Origin: SZUA-545 sp050297855
GTDB lineage: Bacteria > Campylobacterota > Campylobacteria > Campylobacterales > SZUA-545
Reading direction: 5' to 3'
Length of the DNA: 28,015 nucleotides
Assembly (NCBI GenBank): GCA_050297855.1
Contig: JBNKTC010000003.1
Coordinates: forward strand, 1-28,015
Below, in pieces: positions 14,025 to 22,029 of this stretch (the first letter of the stretch is position 1; each line of letters begins with the position of its first letter). Position numbers and translations under genes: made by a program. The notes under the pieces were generated by a model. It had not been told where the DNA came from. It made no database searches and saw nothing but the letters and a program-made list of their open reading frames with translations.

Positions 14025-16319
14025 CTAGAAACGCTGACCCATTGTAAATTCGAAGCTGGCCGTATCGTCGTAATCTTTCGGATCGACGGCCCAGCCGAAG
14101 ACAAACTGCAGGGGAGCCATCGGTGTGATCCAGTCAAAACTGAAGCCGTAGCTCTTCCGCTCCTCATCGAAATTATCCAGTCCGATCATCCCGTGGTCGT
14201 AGAAGAAGGACATCCGGAGGCCCGATGCGGGGACAAGGGGGACGTTTAGTTCGAGATTGTTGACAAGCATCTGGTTCCCGCCGGTGTAAATAGGGTTACC
14301 GAGATAGTAGAAGATGCTGCCATCATCGTTACGAAGCATGGGTGAGATACTACCGGTTCGAAAGCCCCGTACACTGCGCACACCGCCCATGGTAAGCCTT
14401 GAGGTATAGGGTAGTTTGGATGTTGTTGTGTAGTCCCCTTTGGCTTCATCGGAAGCATAGATATAGCTTCCTCTAAACCGATACCGAAGGATCCAGTCCA
14501 GATCGATCAGGTCTTCCAGGCCGTAAAAGTAGGCAAAGCGCATCGTCTCACCGGCATACTCCTGATCTGATCCGAATCCGACAAATTCGATACTGTTGCT
14601 AAAGGTCGCTCCGTTGCGGGGAGTAAAGTAGTCGTCTGTATTGTCAAAGCTGAGATAAGGCACAAACGAGATTTTGTTTGTTTTCCCTGATGTTTGATAG
14701 GGATTCTGGGAGCTGTTCTCTTCATCATAGGTGATATCACTGGAGGAGTAACCGATGGAAGCAGAGGCGTTCCAGTAGCGCGTGAGACGTTTCCCGCTGC
14801 GGACACTCACACCCTTGGTGAGACTTTTGTAGGCATTAACATTGGTGATCGTGGAGTAGTCCACTTCATTAACGTAAAAACTTGTTCCCAGGCTGTAGGT
14901 GCTGTCATTGACCCTTGGGTTGAAGATGGAGAACTCTGCCCGTTTAGCCAGTTCCGATTTTTCCAGGCTCAAGGAGAGGTTCATCGCACTTCCGAAGACA
15001 TTCCGGTCGCTGATAGCTGCGTTGACGGTCCAGCCGTTCAGGCTCCCGTAACCACCCCCGACCGAGAGGCTGGCGGTATGGGTCTCTTCGACTTTGACGA
15101 TAATATCGAGCTGGTCTTCGCTTATCCGCTTCTCCTCGACTTTGACGTCCTTAAAGAAGCCGAGTCGCCCGAGGGCGTTTTTGGACTCACGCATCTCGAC
15201 GGTACTGTAGAGATCGCCGGGGGCCAGGAATACTTCGCGTCGGACGACCCGGTCCAGTGTGCGGGAGTTGCCCGAGACGATGACATCGCGGATATAGACC
15301 TTTTTCCCCGGTCTGATGGCGTAGACGATGTTGGCGATCTGCTTCTCTTTGTCTTTTTGGATATCGGGGTAGACCTTGGCAAAGGCGTAGCCCTGCGAGC
15401 CGACAATATCCTGAAGTTTCTGCAGGTCTTTCCGCATCTTTTCGACATTGAAAGTCTTGCCCGATTTGACTTTGAGCTCCTCTTCGGCACCCTCCAGGGA
15501 GACGTTCCCGTCCAGCAGGCGGATCTCGACGCTGCCCACTTCATACGGGAGCCCCTCTTCGATGCTGTAGGTGATATCGGCGGCATACTGATCGAAGTCG
15601 ACACTCATAAGCGGTTCGCTGATCTCCGAATCGAGGTAACCGTTTTTCATGTAGTAGTTCTTGATGCGGTGGTAATCGAATTCCAGCTGGTCCAGCTTGA
15701 GTTTTCCATCACTCTGGCCGAACCACCAGCTGACGGCATCTTCTTCCTTGTTGGCCAGGTCCGTCTCCAGGTCGTCCCCGTCAAAGGCTTCGGCACCGTC
15801 GAAAAGCTGGCGGGTAATGATGATATTGGAGCCTTTGTTTACCTCGAAGGTGATGCTTACACTGTCTTCATGGTACTCCACATCGGTTTCGACGACCGTA
15901 TCGAAGTAGCCCTCTCCCCGTTTCATCTGGATGATGCGCATCTTGGCCTCTTCGAGTTTCTCTTCGTGGAAGATCTCCCCTTTTTTAAATCCGACCAGTG
16001 GGATCAGTTTCTCCTCTTTTTCTGTCTCGCTGGAGCCCTTGAAATCGATGGAGGCAACGACCGGCTTCTCTTTGAAGTAGAGGGTCAGGGTCCCGTTCTC
16101 TTCCACGGCCTTGATGTCGGCGAAGTAGCCCTGTTCGAAAAGCTTTTTGATCGCCGTGTCGATTTCGGCTTCGGAGAGGTCTTTGCCCGCTTCCAGTTCG
16201 GAGATCTCCGTGGCGCTCAGTTCGGAGAGGTGGACCAGGCCGTCAAATATGATCGTGTCGTATCTCTTTGCATCGGCAAAGGTAAGAATGGATAGCAGAA
16301 ATAGGATAATTCGTTTCAT
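14025..16319 (-). CDS. bamA: outer-membrane protein assembly factor BamA
   Basis: Core of the machine that folds beta-barrel proteins into the outer membrane. The ATG at 16319 gives 764 residues and a clear Sec signal peptide (MKRIILFLLSILTFADA). Five POTRA domains follow (about 20-410), starting with the IIFDGLVHLSE strand. The rest is a 16-strand barrel: VRGF in SVRGFRTGSISP is the conserved loop 6 motif, and the protein ends in a phenylalanine (FTMGQRF), the expected beta signal. The TTG six bases further upstream has no better support. It is divergent from tyrA and convergent with ppx. No skp or lpxD neighbour is present, unlike in many proteobacteria. Confidence 0.95.
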   Translation of the reverse strand: MKRIILFLLSILTFADAKRYDTIIFDGLVHLSELSATEISELEAGKDLSEAEIDTAIKKLFEQGYFADIKAVEENGTLTLYFKEKPVVASIDFKGSSETEKEEKLIPLVGFKKGEIFHEEKLEEAKMRIIQMKRGEGYFDTVVETDVEYHEDSVSITFEVNKGSNIIITRQLFDGAEAFDGDDLETDLANKEEDAVSWWFGQSDGKLKLDQLEFDYHRIKNYYMKNGYLDSEISEPLMSVDFDQYAADITYSIEEGLPYEVGSVEIRLLDGNVSLEGAEEELKVKSGKTFNVEKMRKDLQKLQDIVGSQGYAFAKVYPDIQKDKEKQIANIVYAIRPGKKVYIRDVIVSGNSRTLDRVVRREVFLAPGDLYSTVEMRESKNALGRLGFFKDVKVEEKRISEDQLDIIVKVEETHTASLSVGGGYGSLNGWTVNAAISDRNVFGSAMNLSLSLEKSELAKRAEFSIFNPRVNDSTYSLGTSFYVNEVDYSTITNVNAYKSLTKGVSVRSGKRLTRYWNASASIGYSSSDITYDEENSSQNPYQTSGKTNKISFVPYLSFDNTDDYFTPRNGATFSNSIEFVGFGSDQEYAGETMRFAYFYGLEDLIDLDWILRYRFRGSYIYASDEAKGDYTTTSKLPYTSRLTMGGVRSVRGFRTGSISPMLRNDDGSIFYYLGNPIYTGGNQMLVNNLELNVPLVPASGLRMSFFYDHGMIGLDNFDEERKSYGFSFDWITPMAPLQFVFGWAVDPKDYDDTASFEFTMGQRF

Positions 16320-16336
16320 CAACAACCTGAAAATGT

Positions 16337-16366
16337 TTTATATTAAAGTCCGATATAATATCCCAA
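16337..16366 (-). promoter_or_regulatory. candidate bamA promoter
   Basis: On the minus strand TTGGGA (16361-16366) and TATAAA (16337-16342) with an 18-base spacer, about 18 bases before the bamA start codon. It interleaves with the tyrA -10, so the two promoters probably compete. Confidence 0.4.
16354..16359 (+). promoter_or_regulatory. candidate tyrA -10 box
   Basis: A perfect TATAAT 38 bases before the tyrA ATG; no good -35 at the usual distance. Confidence 0.4.
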
Positions 16367-16397
16367 TTGTGGTTTAACCGATATTAAAAGGATTTCG

Positions 16398-17240
16398 ATG
16401 GTTGTAGGCATAGTCGGGCTGGGTCTGATGGGCGGATCGTTCGCCCTGGCACTTCGGGAAACGGGAGAGAAAGATCTGATGATTTTAGGAAGTGACCATA
16501 ACACCCAGCATGTCAAAGAGGCGATAGATCTGGGGATTATCGATTCGAGCGTCACCTTCGAGGAGCTCAAGCAGAGTGCCGATGTGATCATCCTGGCGAT
16601 CCCCGTCGGCGGGATCAAGAGCCTGATGAAACAGATGGAGGGGATCAAGCCCGCATGTACGGTGATCGACCTGGGGAGTACCAAAGCTTCCATTATCGAA
16701 GCCACACCGGATGCATTGCGTCATAACCTGGTGGCGGCCCACCCGATGGCCGGGACCGAGTACAGCGGGCCCAAGGCAGCTTTCAGCACGCTCTACAAAG
16801 GGAAAATCGTTGTCTTGTGTAATGTCGAGGAGTCGGGTGACGAGCAAAAAAAGGTTGCAGTCCGTCTGTTTGAAGCCCTGGGGATGCAGATCGTCTATAT
16901 GGACGCCAAAGCACACGACCGCCACGCCGCGTTTATCTCCCATATGCCCCACGTCATCAGTTATGCCATTGCCAACAGCGTCCTGGCACAGGAGGATAAA
17001 AAAAGTATCCTTACGCTGGCTGCCGGGGGCTTTCGCGATATGAGCCGTCTGGCCAAAAGCCCTTCATCCATGTGGCGGGATATCTTCATGGAAAACGACC
17101 GGACCCTCTTAAGCTCCATGGAGGCCTTCGAGTCGGAGCTGCAAAAGGCCAGGGAGCTGATCAGCCGCGGCGAGTGGGACGAGCTTCAGGAGTGGATGAA
17201 AAACGCCAACACGCTCTATGAGATTTTTGATCCCAAATAG
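16398..17240 (+). CDS. tyrA: prephenate dehydrogenase
   Basis: Oxidises and decarboxylates prephenate to 4-hydroxyphenylpyruvate for tyrosine synthesis. The 280-residue protein begins with the NAD(P) loop IVGLGLMGGSFALAL. HPMAGTEYSGP contains the conserved HPMxG motif that lines the prephenate site, and HDRHAAFISHMPHVISYAIA forms the start of the helical dimerisation domain. No chorismate mutase or ACT domain is attached, so it is the mono-functional form. AAGGA precedes the ATG by 7 bases. It converges with the pseudopilin gene at 17246 after a gap of 5 bases. Confidence 0.93.
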   Translation: MVVGIVGLGLMGGSFALALRETGEKDLMILGSDHNTQHVKEAIDLGIIDSSVTFEELKQSADVIILAIPVGGIKSLMKQMEGIKPACTVIDLGSTKASIIEATPDALRHNLVAAHPMAGTEYSGPKAAFSTLYKGKIVVLCNVEESGDEQKKVAVRLFEALGMQIVYMDAKAHDRHAAFISHMPHVISYAIANSVLAQEDKKSILTLAAGGFRDMSRLAKSPSSMWRDIFMENDRTLLSSMEAFESELQKARELISRGEWDELQEWMKNANTLYEIFDPK

Positions 17241-17245
17241 CCACT

Positions 17246-17758
17246 TTACGGTGTGACAAGCTCCAGGACTTCCAGCGGTTTTCCTGCTGCTTTGAGATTG
17301 ATCAGCACCCGGGAGCTGTTCTTGTCTTCGTAGAGCTTAAAATGGGTGACATTTTCCATCAGCTCGTCAAACTTCACATGATAGACCGTATCGCGGTTCA
17401 GGGGAAGGGTGTAACCGATCCCTTCCAGCCGGACAAGTTTTCCCCCCCGCTTGGTCACCAGGTAGGTGATCTTGGGAAGTTTGATGTTGTGCAGCGAATT
17501 GCTGCTGGTCAGCTCCAGAAGGTCGAAGTTCTTGTGATCGGTCTGAAAGATCTTCAGCCCGTAACTCTGCATGATATCAAGAAGCAGGAGTTTTTTGAGC
17601 TCCGTTTCGTGCGTGCGCTCTCTCTCTTTTTCCAGTAGATGATCGTTGGCGTTTTTAAGTACACCGAGGCTCTGGTAGAGATAGGTGACGATCAGGGCGA
17701 TGATGGCGATGGAGATCACCAGTTCGATGAGGGTAAAGCCCCGGCGCCGCATATCCAT
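17246..17758 (-). CDS. GspJ-like minor pseudopilin
   Basis: Prepilin-type protein of 170 residues. The leader MDMRRRG is cut before FTLIELVISIAIIALIVTYLYQSL, with Glu at +5 and Gly at -1, the classical prepilin-peptidase site. The hydrophobic helix (about 8-30) is followed by a polar heptad-rich helix with LEKERERTHETELKKLLLLDIM, then a beta-rich domain that resembles GspJ by length and position. It is the last gene of the minus-strand operon, starting 4 bases after the gspF stop. Assignment to the J class is by size and context, not by a diagnostic motif. Confidence 0.82.
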   Translation of the reverse strand: MDMRRRGFTLIELVISIAIIALIVTYLYQSLGVLKNANDHLLEKERERTHETELKKLLLLDIMQSYGLKIFQTDHKNFDLLELTSSNSLHNIKLPKITYLVTKRGGKLVRLEGIGYTLPLNRDTVYHVKFDELMENVTHFKLYEDKNSSRVLINLKAAGKPLEVLELVTP

Positions 17759-17762
17759 CTCG

Positions 17763-18977
17763 CTACCCGATATTGAGCGAGAAAATCGGTAGCAGCATGG
17801 AGGCGATGATAAAGCCGACAGCACCCCCGACAACCAGCATCAGGACAGGTTCCAAAAGGGAGAGGAATATTCCGATACGGTCGCGATTCTCTTCGAAGTA
17901 TAGCGCCGAGAGGTTGGAGAGGATCGACTGGAGCTCGCTGGTCTCTTCTCCCAGGGCGATCGCCTGGACAAAGGATTTTTGCAGTTTATAGCGGGCGCCG
18001 TGAAGGGTTACGGAGAGGCGTTCTCCTTCTACGACCCGGTTGGCCGAGGATTGGAAGAGATCGGCAATGACGCTGTTTTTGAGGATCCTGGAGCTGAGGT
18101 TAAGGGCCTGGACGAAGGGGAGGCCCGAACGCAGCAGCATGGAGGTCATATACGAAAACCGCGCCAGCTCGGTTACTTCTACAGTCTTGCCGAAGAAGGG
18201 GATCTTGAGGATAAATAGATCATACGAGTACTTCAGGGTACGGTTCATCACCAGGGCAGCCTTAAAGAGTGCGATAGCGACGACAAAGCCGATGGCGAGC
18301 AGGTGCCAGTAGGACGAGAGAAATTCGCTGGCACCGATCGTAAATTGGGTAATGGGTGGCAGCTCTTCGTTCATCTGGGCGAAGATGGAAGTGATCTTGG
18401 GGACGACGACGACCATCATAAACGAGATCATCAAGACCGAGACGAGAATGATAAAGAGCGGGTAGGCGAGGGCAGAGCTGACCTGCTTGGAGATGCGCTC
18501 CTGCTCCTTGAGGAACTTGGAGAGCTCCGAGAGTACTTCGGCCAGGATGCCGCCGTCTTCGGAGACCTTGATCGACTGGCGGTAAAAGAGCGGAAGGTCA
18601 TACACCTGCTGCAGCTCCAGGGCGACGGAGAAGCTTTTCCCTTCATCCAGGAAAGTGGCCAGGGAGCTTAGGAAGGAGGCAACCTTTTTATTGTTGCTGT
18701 ACTGGCTGGAGGCGAGTTTGATCCCGTTGACGATGGAGATCCCGGCGTTAAGGTAGACGGCCAGGTCGCGGCTGAGCGTCGAGAGGATCGCCGTCTTGAT
18801 CTTCTCTTTTTTTTTGAACTTGATCTTGGAGAGGATGGAAGGGGTATATTCACCGATCTTTTTATAGTAGATCGAGCGGGCTTTCAGCTTGGCGATCGCT
18901 TCGTGCTTATCGGTTGCTTCGATGGTCCCGCTGACGTTTTTCCCGTTTTGGGAGATGCCGGTGTACTTAAAGAGCAT
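17763..18977 (-). CDS. gspF: type II secretion / type IV pilus inner-membrane platform protein
   Basis: Platform protein that couples the cytoplasmic ATPase to pseudopilus or pilus assembly. The 404-residue length is standard. It opens with the family's N-terminal mini-domain (MLFKYTGISQNGKNVSGTIEA and the ATDKHEAIAKLKARS helix). Two GspF repeats follow, each with an internal hydrophobic span: PLFIILVSVLMISFMMVVVVPKI (about 160-185) and the pair near 225-240 and 375-398. No ATPase (GspE), secretin (GspD) or GspC lies in the window, so the machine is completed elsewhere. Its ATG shares one base with the stop of the pseudopilin gene upstream (TTAT on the plus strand). Confidence 0.93.
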   Translation of the reverse strand: MLFKYTGISQNGKNVSGTIEATDKHEAIAKLKARSIYYKKIGEYTPSILSKIKFKKKEKIKTAILSTLSRDLAVYLNAGISIVNGIKLASSQYSNNKKVASFLSSLATFLDEGKSFSVALELQQVYDLPLFYRQSIKVSEDGGILAEVLSELSKFLKEQERISKQVSSALAYPLFIILVSVLMISFMMVVVVPKITSIFAQMNEELPPITQFTIGASEFLSSYWHLLAIGFVVAIALFKAALVMNRTLKYSYDLFILKIPFFGKTVEVTELARFSYMTSMLLRSGLPFVQALNLSSRILKNSVIADLFQSSANRVVEGERLSVTLHGARYKLQKSFVQAIALGEETSELQSILSNLSALYFEENRDRIGIFLSLLEPVLMLVVGGAVGFIIASMLLPIFSLNIG

Positions 18978-19501
18978 TATTGCCTCGCATAGTAGTATTC
19001 ATGGGTATCCAGGAGAATGTGCCGCGCCGGGTCGAATGCCAGGACCGCTTTGTCATAATCGGTAAAGCGTACGGCTTTTTTCAGATAGGCGTAAAAGAGG
19101 TAGTAGACCCCTTCACGTTCTACAAGGATATTCTCTCCGCTGAGATTGTTACGGATAGTATACTCAAAACAGGTTGTGCCCGGGAAGCGCTTTTCGTTGA
19201 GATAGCCGAACCGGTCATACTCAAAGACTTTCGGTCTGGAGTGAAAAAGGGAGATCTTCTGTTCTTTCCCGCCGTTTTCGGGACGGATGACACAGCTATC
19301 GCAGCTCTCCCCGCCGCAGGTGAGCGTGGCGGGGGTGTTGCCCGTGAGCTTCAGGATCGTACTGCGAAGCTCCTCGAAGCGCAGGGGTTTGGTCGTCTCT
19401 TTTTTATTCAGACCGGAAATAAAGAGCATGTAGACTGCTCCGATCAGGATAATGACGATCATCAGTTCGATAAGGGTAAACCCCCGGGTTATTTGCTGCA
19501 A
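18977..19501 (-). CDS. minor pseudopilin, unclassified
   Basis: Prepilin-type protein of 174 residues. TRG is followed by FTLIELMIVIILIGAVYMLFI, with Gly at -1 and Glu at +5. Past the helix it has a CGGESCDSC cluster (about residues 61-69) and a further Cys near 105, which may form disulfides in the periplasm. The only usable start is a TTG at 19501 inside the last 13 bases of gspG, with no ribosome binding site seen, so expression probably depends on coupling to gspG translation. It may fill the GspH or GspI role; nothing diagnostic was found. It sits between gspG and gspF. Confidence 0.8.
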   Translation of the reverse strand: MQQITRGFTLIELMIVIILIGAVYMLFISGLNKKETTKPLRFEELRSTILKLTGNTPATLTCGGESCDSCVIRPENGGKEQKISLFHSRPKVFEYDRFGYLNEKRFPGTTCFEYTIRNNLSGENILVEREGVYYLFYAYLKKAVRFTDYDKAVLAFDPARHILLDTHEYYYARQ

Positions 19502-19929
19502 GTGGAGAGGCGCAGGTCTTTGTTCTCGTCGCTGCCGCCCTCTTTGCCGTCGGCACCCATGGAGATAAGGTCAAATCCGCTGTTCTCGTCCTTGATGTAG
19601 ATGTATGGGTGCTTCCAGGGATCCACGGGCATCTTCTCCATGTACCCTTTGGCGTAGCTTGGATACTTCTCTTCATCCGGGTTGGTGATGAGCGCCTTCA
19701 GGCCCTCTTCGGTGTCGGGGTAGACCCCGTTGTCCATCTTAAACATCTGCAGGGAGTTACTGATGCTCTCCATCTGGACGCATACCAGCTTCTGTTTTGC
19801 CTGTTCGCCTTTGCCGATGATATTGGGCATGACGAGGGATGCCAGGAGGCCCAGGATGATGATGACAACCATCAACTCCATCAGGGAGAAGGCTTTTTTC
19901 ATTTTTCTGTTTACCGCTTTGTATTCCAT
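19489..19929 (-). CDS. gspG: GspG major pseudopilin
   Basis: Main subunit of the type II secretion pseudopilus. With the ATG at 19929 it has 146 residues; the internal ATG at 19902 (MKKAFSLMEL) would give a six-residue shorter-style leader and is an equal candidate. The processing site is KKA/FSLMELMVVIIIL: Ala, not Gly, at -1, and Glu at +5. GspG hallmarks follow: DNGVYPDTEEGLKAL (67-81), DPWKHPYIY (103-111) and the calcium-binding loop SMGADGKEGGSDENKD (123-138). It is the first gene of the operon gspG - pseudopilin - gspF - GspJ-like, divergent from proC. Confidence 0.92.
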   Translation of the reverse strand: MEYKAVNRKMKKAFSLMELMVVIIILGLLASLVMPNIIGKGEQAKQKLVCVQMESISNSLQMFKMDNGVYPDTEEGLKALITNPDEEKYPSYAKGYMEKMPVDPWKHPYIYIKDENSGFDLISMGADGKEGGSDENKDLRLSTCSK

Positions 19930-20028
19930 TAAATCCGCTTTATGAGGTTTTGGCAAATTTTACACTATCTCGTTTAATATTATCTTAGTAAAATTGGGCA
20001 AATTACAGTAAGTAAACAAGGAGTTGAA

Positions 20029-20781
20029 ATGGAGATTATGTTTATCGGAGCCGGCAATATGGGCGGGGCGATTATCAATGGGATGAAAGAGAGCCCGAAC
20101 AGTATCTCCATTGCAGCGCACAAAGCAGAACGTGTCGCCTCACTCGCGGAAGCCTATCCCTTTGCGCATGTGGCCTATGAAGAGGTGGTCGATGTTACGG
20201 ATAAGGTGGTGATCCTGGCTGTCAAGCCCCAGGTCTACCTGGGTGTTAAAACCAAAGGGAAGGCCAAGGCCCTGATATCCGTCATGGCCGGGGTCAAGCT
20301 GGAGAAGCTGCGTCCGCTGGTGGATGCGGAGTTTTATCTGCGGGCTATGCCCAATGTGGCAGCTTCCAAGAAACTCTCCGCTACAGCATTTACGGGGGAT
20401 GAAGGCTTCAAGGCGGAGACCAAAAAGATCCTGGACAGCTTTGGCCAGGGGATCTGGGTCGGCAGCGAGAAGGAGCTGGACGTCGCAACGGCTGTGGCAG
20501 GGAGCGGCCCTGCCTATATGATGCTGGTGGCTGAAGCGCTGGCTGACGGGGCTGTGCGGATGGGTCTAAAACGCCCAGCAGCCCAGCAGCTTGTCCAGGG
20601 GCTTTTTGAAGGGAGTGCCGCACTTCTGACAGACGGTCACCCCGGGGTGGTCAAGGATAGTGTCATGTCACCCGCCGGAACGACGGCATACGGGTATGCC
20701 GCTTTGGAGAACGGGAATGTCCGCAACGGCTTTATCAACGCGATCGAAGAGGCGGTCAAGCGGGCGGAAGCGTTGTCATAG
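20029..20781 (+). CDS. proC: pyrroline-5-carboxylate reductase
   Basis: Last step of proline synthesis, NAD(P)H-dependent. The 250-residue protein starts with the cofactor loop FIGAGNMGGAIINGM (about 4-18), has VVILAVKPQVY after the Rossmann strands, and the C-terminal signature GSGPAYMMLVAEALADGAVRMGL. SPAGTTAYG is a variant of the usual SPGGTT. A strong AAGGAG lies 7 bases before the ATG, and TAAAAT at 19989-19994 could be its -10. It is divergent from gspG and converges with a pseudopilin gene. Confidence 0.94.
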   Translation: MEIMFIGAGNMGGAIINGMKESPNSISIAAHKAERVASLAEAYPFAHVAYEEVVDVTDKVVILAVKPQVYLGVKTKGKAKALISVMAGVKLEKLRPLVDAEFYLRAMPNVAASKKLSATAFTGDEGFKAETKKILDSFGQGIWVGSEKELDVATAVAGSGPAYMMLVAEALADGAVRMGLKRPAAQQLVQGLFEGSAALLTDGHPGVVKDSVMSPAGTTAYGYAALENGNVRNGFINAIEEAVKRAEALS

Positions 20782-20782
20782 A

Positions 20783-20796
20783 GCGGAACGTTCCGC
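20783..20796. terminator. 14-base palindrome between convergent genes
   Basis: GCGGAACGTTCCGC is a perfect palindrome just after the proC stop and 4 bases before the end of the convergent pseudopilin gene. As RNA it gives a 5-bp stem with an ACGT loop on either strand. No T run follows, so it may be a weak two-way terminator or a protein site. Confidence 0.35.
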
Positions 20797-20799
20797 GGC

Positions 20800-21303
20800 C
20801 TAGTCCTGTGCCTGGTAGCGGAATGTACCGTCACTGCTGGAGTAACGCCACTCGCCCGTGCGGTTGATATCGTTACTCCCGACATTGGCCACCCCGTCTT
20901 CTCCCGATGCCGGTCCCCGGTAGTCGGTGGTATTGGCATCTACGGAGTCTTTGCTCCACCCCTCGGCCGGTTCGTTAAGGATTTCGGCAAATCCCACTTT
21001 GTCACCGTCCTTATCATAGTCCAGTCCGCTTTCCAGGTTTTTTAGAAAGCCGTTTTCGGTGAACGCTTCGTTATTATTGTCCCCGTCCCAGTCCAGGCTA
21101 TCCTTCTGGTTGATCAGCCATTTACTGTGGGATAGGGTGATACCGCCACGGACAGCCCCCACAACCCCTTTTTCCGCAGCGATCTTCGCATCATCCTGGA
21201 TGCCGATAAATTTTGGCAGGGCCGTCACGGCGAGTATCCCCAGGATGATAATGACAAAGATCAGTTCGATCATCGTAAACGCACTCCTCATATTTCTTTG
21301 CAT
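20800..21303 (-). CDS. prepilin-type protein with two acidic Ca-site-like loops
   Basis: A 167-residue secreted pseudopilin or pilin. AAAGGAG five bases upstream fixes the ATG at 21303. The processing site is RSA/FTMIELIFVIIILGILA, with Ala at -1 and Glu at +5. The mature domain is very acidic and holds two loops 24 residues apart, D71-W-D73-G-D75 and D95-Y-D97-K-D99-G-D101, each followed by F and then E at loop position 13. These resemble calcium-binding EF-hand or dockerin loops. It stands apart from gspG by 1.4 kb and is divergent from the ABC cassette. Function unknown; it could be a pilin rather than a secretion-system subunit. Confidence 0.85.
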   Translation of the reverse strand: MQRNMRSAFTMIELIFVIIILGILAVTALPKFIGIQDDAKIAAEKGVVGAVRGGITLSHSKWLINQKDSLDWDGDNNNEAFTENGFLKNLESGLDYDKDGDKVGFAEILNEPAEGWSKDSVDANTTDYRGPASGEDGVANVGSNDINRTGEWRYSSSDGTFRYQAQD

Positions 21304-21353
21304 GCCCACTCCTTTTACGATTTCTCACGGGAAGTATTTGCTTAATGTAAATC

Positions 21354-21359
21354 ATTATA
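21354..21359 (-). promoter_or_regulatory. candidate -10 box of the pseudopilin at 20800
   Basis: Minus-strand TATAAT 50 bases before the ATG at 21303, inside a very AT-rich 114-base divergent gap. No clear -35. The same stretch contains the short inverted repeat ATCAT-TAT-ATGAT (21351-21363). Confidence 0.4.
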
Positions 21360-21417
21360 TGATTTATAAATAAATAAAAAATAAATTATTCATGAGGTTT
21401 ATACTTAAAGGAAGCTG

Positions 21418-22029
21418 ATGATAGTGCTGCTTGGCCATAATGGTGCCGGGAAAACGACTCTGCTCCACTGTATGCTCGGATTCTATGCCGATACGGCGCA
21501 ACACCCTTTTCTCCCGGGATTTAATACCTTTTTGTCACGCAAAGAAATTGGCTTGGGAAAGACAGCCTATGCGCCCGAAGCGGCATATCTGGATCATGAG
21601 TTAAATGCCCGGGACTATTTTACGCTTGTGGCTTCGCTTCATGGAATGGGGCGGGATGAAACGCCGGGTGTTCTGCGACGTGTCGCCTTGGATGTGGAAC
21701 TGGAAAAACCGATCAAAGAGTACTCCACGGGGATGAAGCAACGGTTGTTGCTGGCCCTGGCACTGCTTCCGATGCCGGATACGATCATCCTTGACGAGCC
21801 GACGAACGGGCTGGACCCCTACGGACAGGAAGTCATTGAGGAATTGATTTTGGAGTTGGCCCAGACACAGCAGCTCATCCTCTCCACCCACTCCCTGGAT
21901 CTGGCATACAGGTTGGGGGGTGAGGTGTGGATCTTGCGCCAGGGAGAGGTTGTCTATGACGGCCGGGTCGGTAGCCGTCATGAACTGGATACCCTTGTGA
22001 GACGATACCGCCCCGGGACGATAACATGA
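21418..22029 (+). CDS. ABC transporter ATP-binding protein, N-terminally short
   Basis: ATPase of an ABC-2 type exporter, 203 residues. Walker A is at residues 6-14 (GHNGAGKTT), signature STGMKQR at 103-109, Walker B TIILDE at 122-127 with catalytic E127, and the switch histidine H158 in STHSLD. About 30 residues usual before Walker A, including the aromatic A-loop that stacks on adenine, are absent. This is not a wrong start: AAAGGAAGCTG precedes the ATG and an in-frame TAA lies four codons upstream. The end overlaps the permease gene by 4 bases. It resembles NosF/CcmA-type ATPases. Cargo unknown. Confidence 0.9.
   Translation: MIVLLGHNGAGKTTLLHCMLGFYADTAQHPFLPGFNTFLSRKEIGLGKTAYAPEAAYLDHELNARDYFTLVASLHGMGRDETPGVLRRVALDVELEKPIKEYSTGMKQRLLLALALLPMPDTIILDEPTNGLDPYGQEVIEELILELAQTQQLILSTHSLDLAYRLGGEVWILRQGEVVYDGRVGSRHELDTLVRRYRPGTIT

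Noticed and set aside
14694..16295. 533-codon open frame opposite bamA
   Set aside because: Its product is only a reflection of bamA codon use (rich in Val, Asp, Phe), has no ribosome binding site, and matches nothing.
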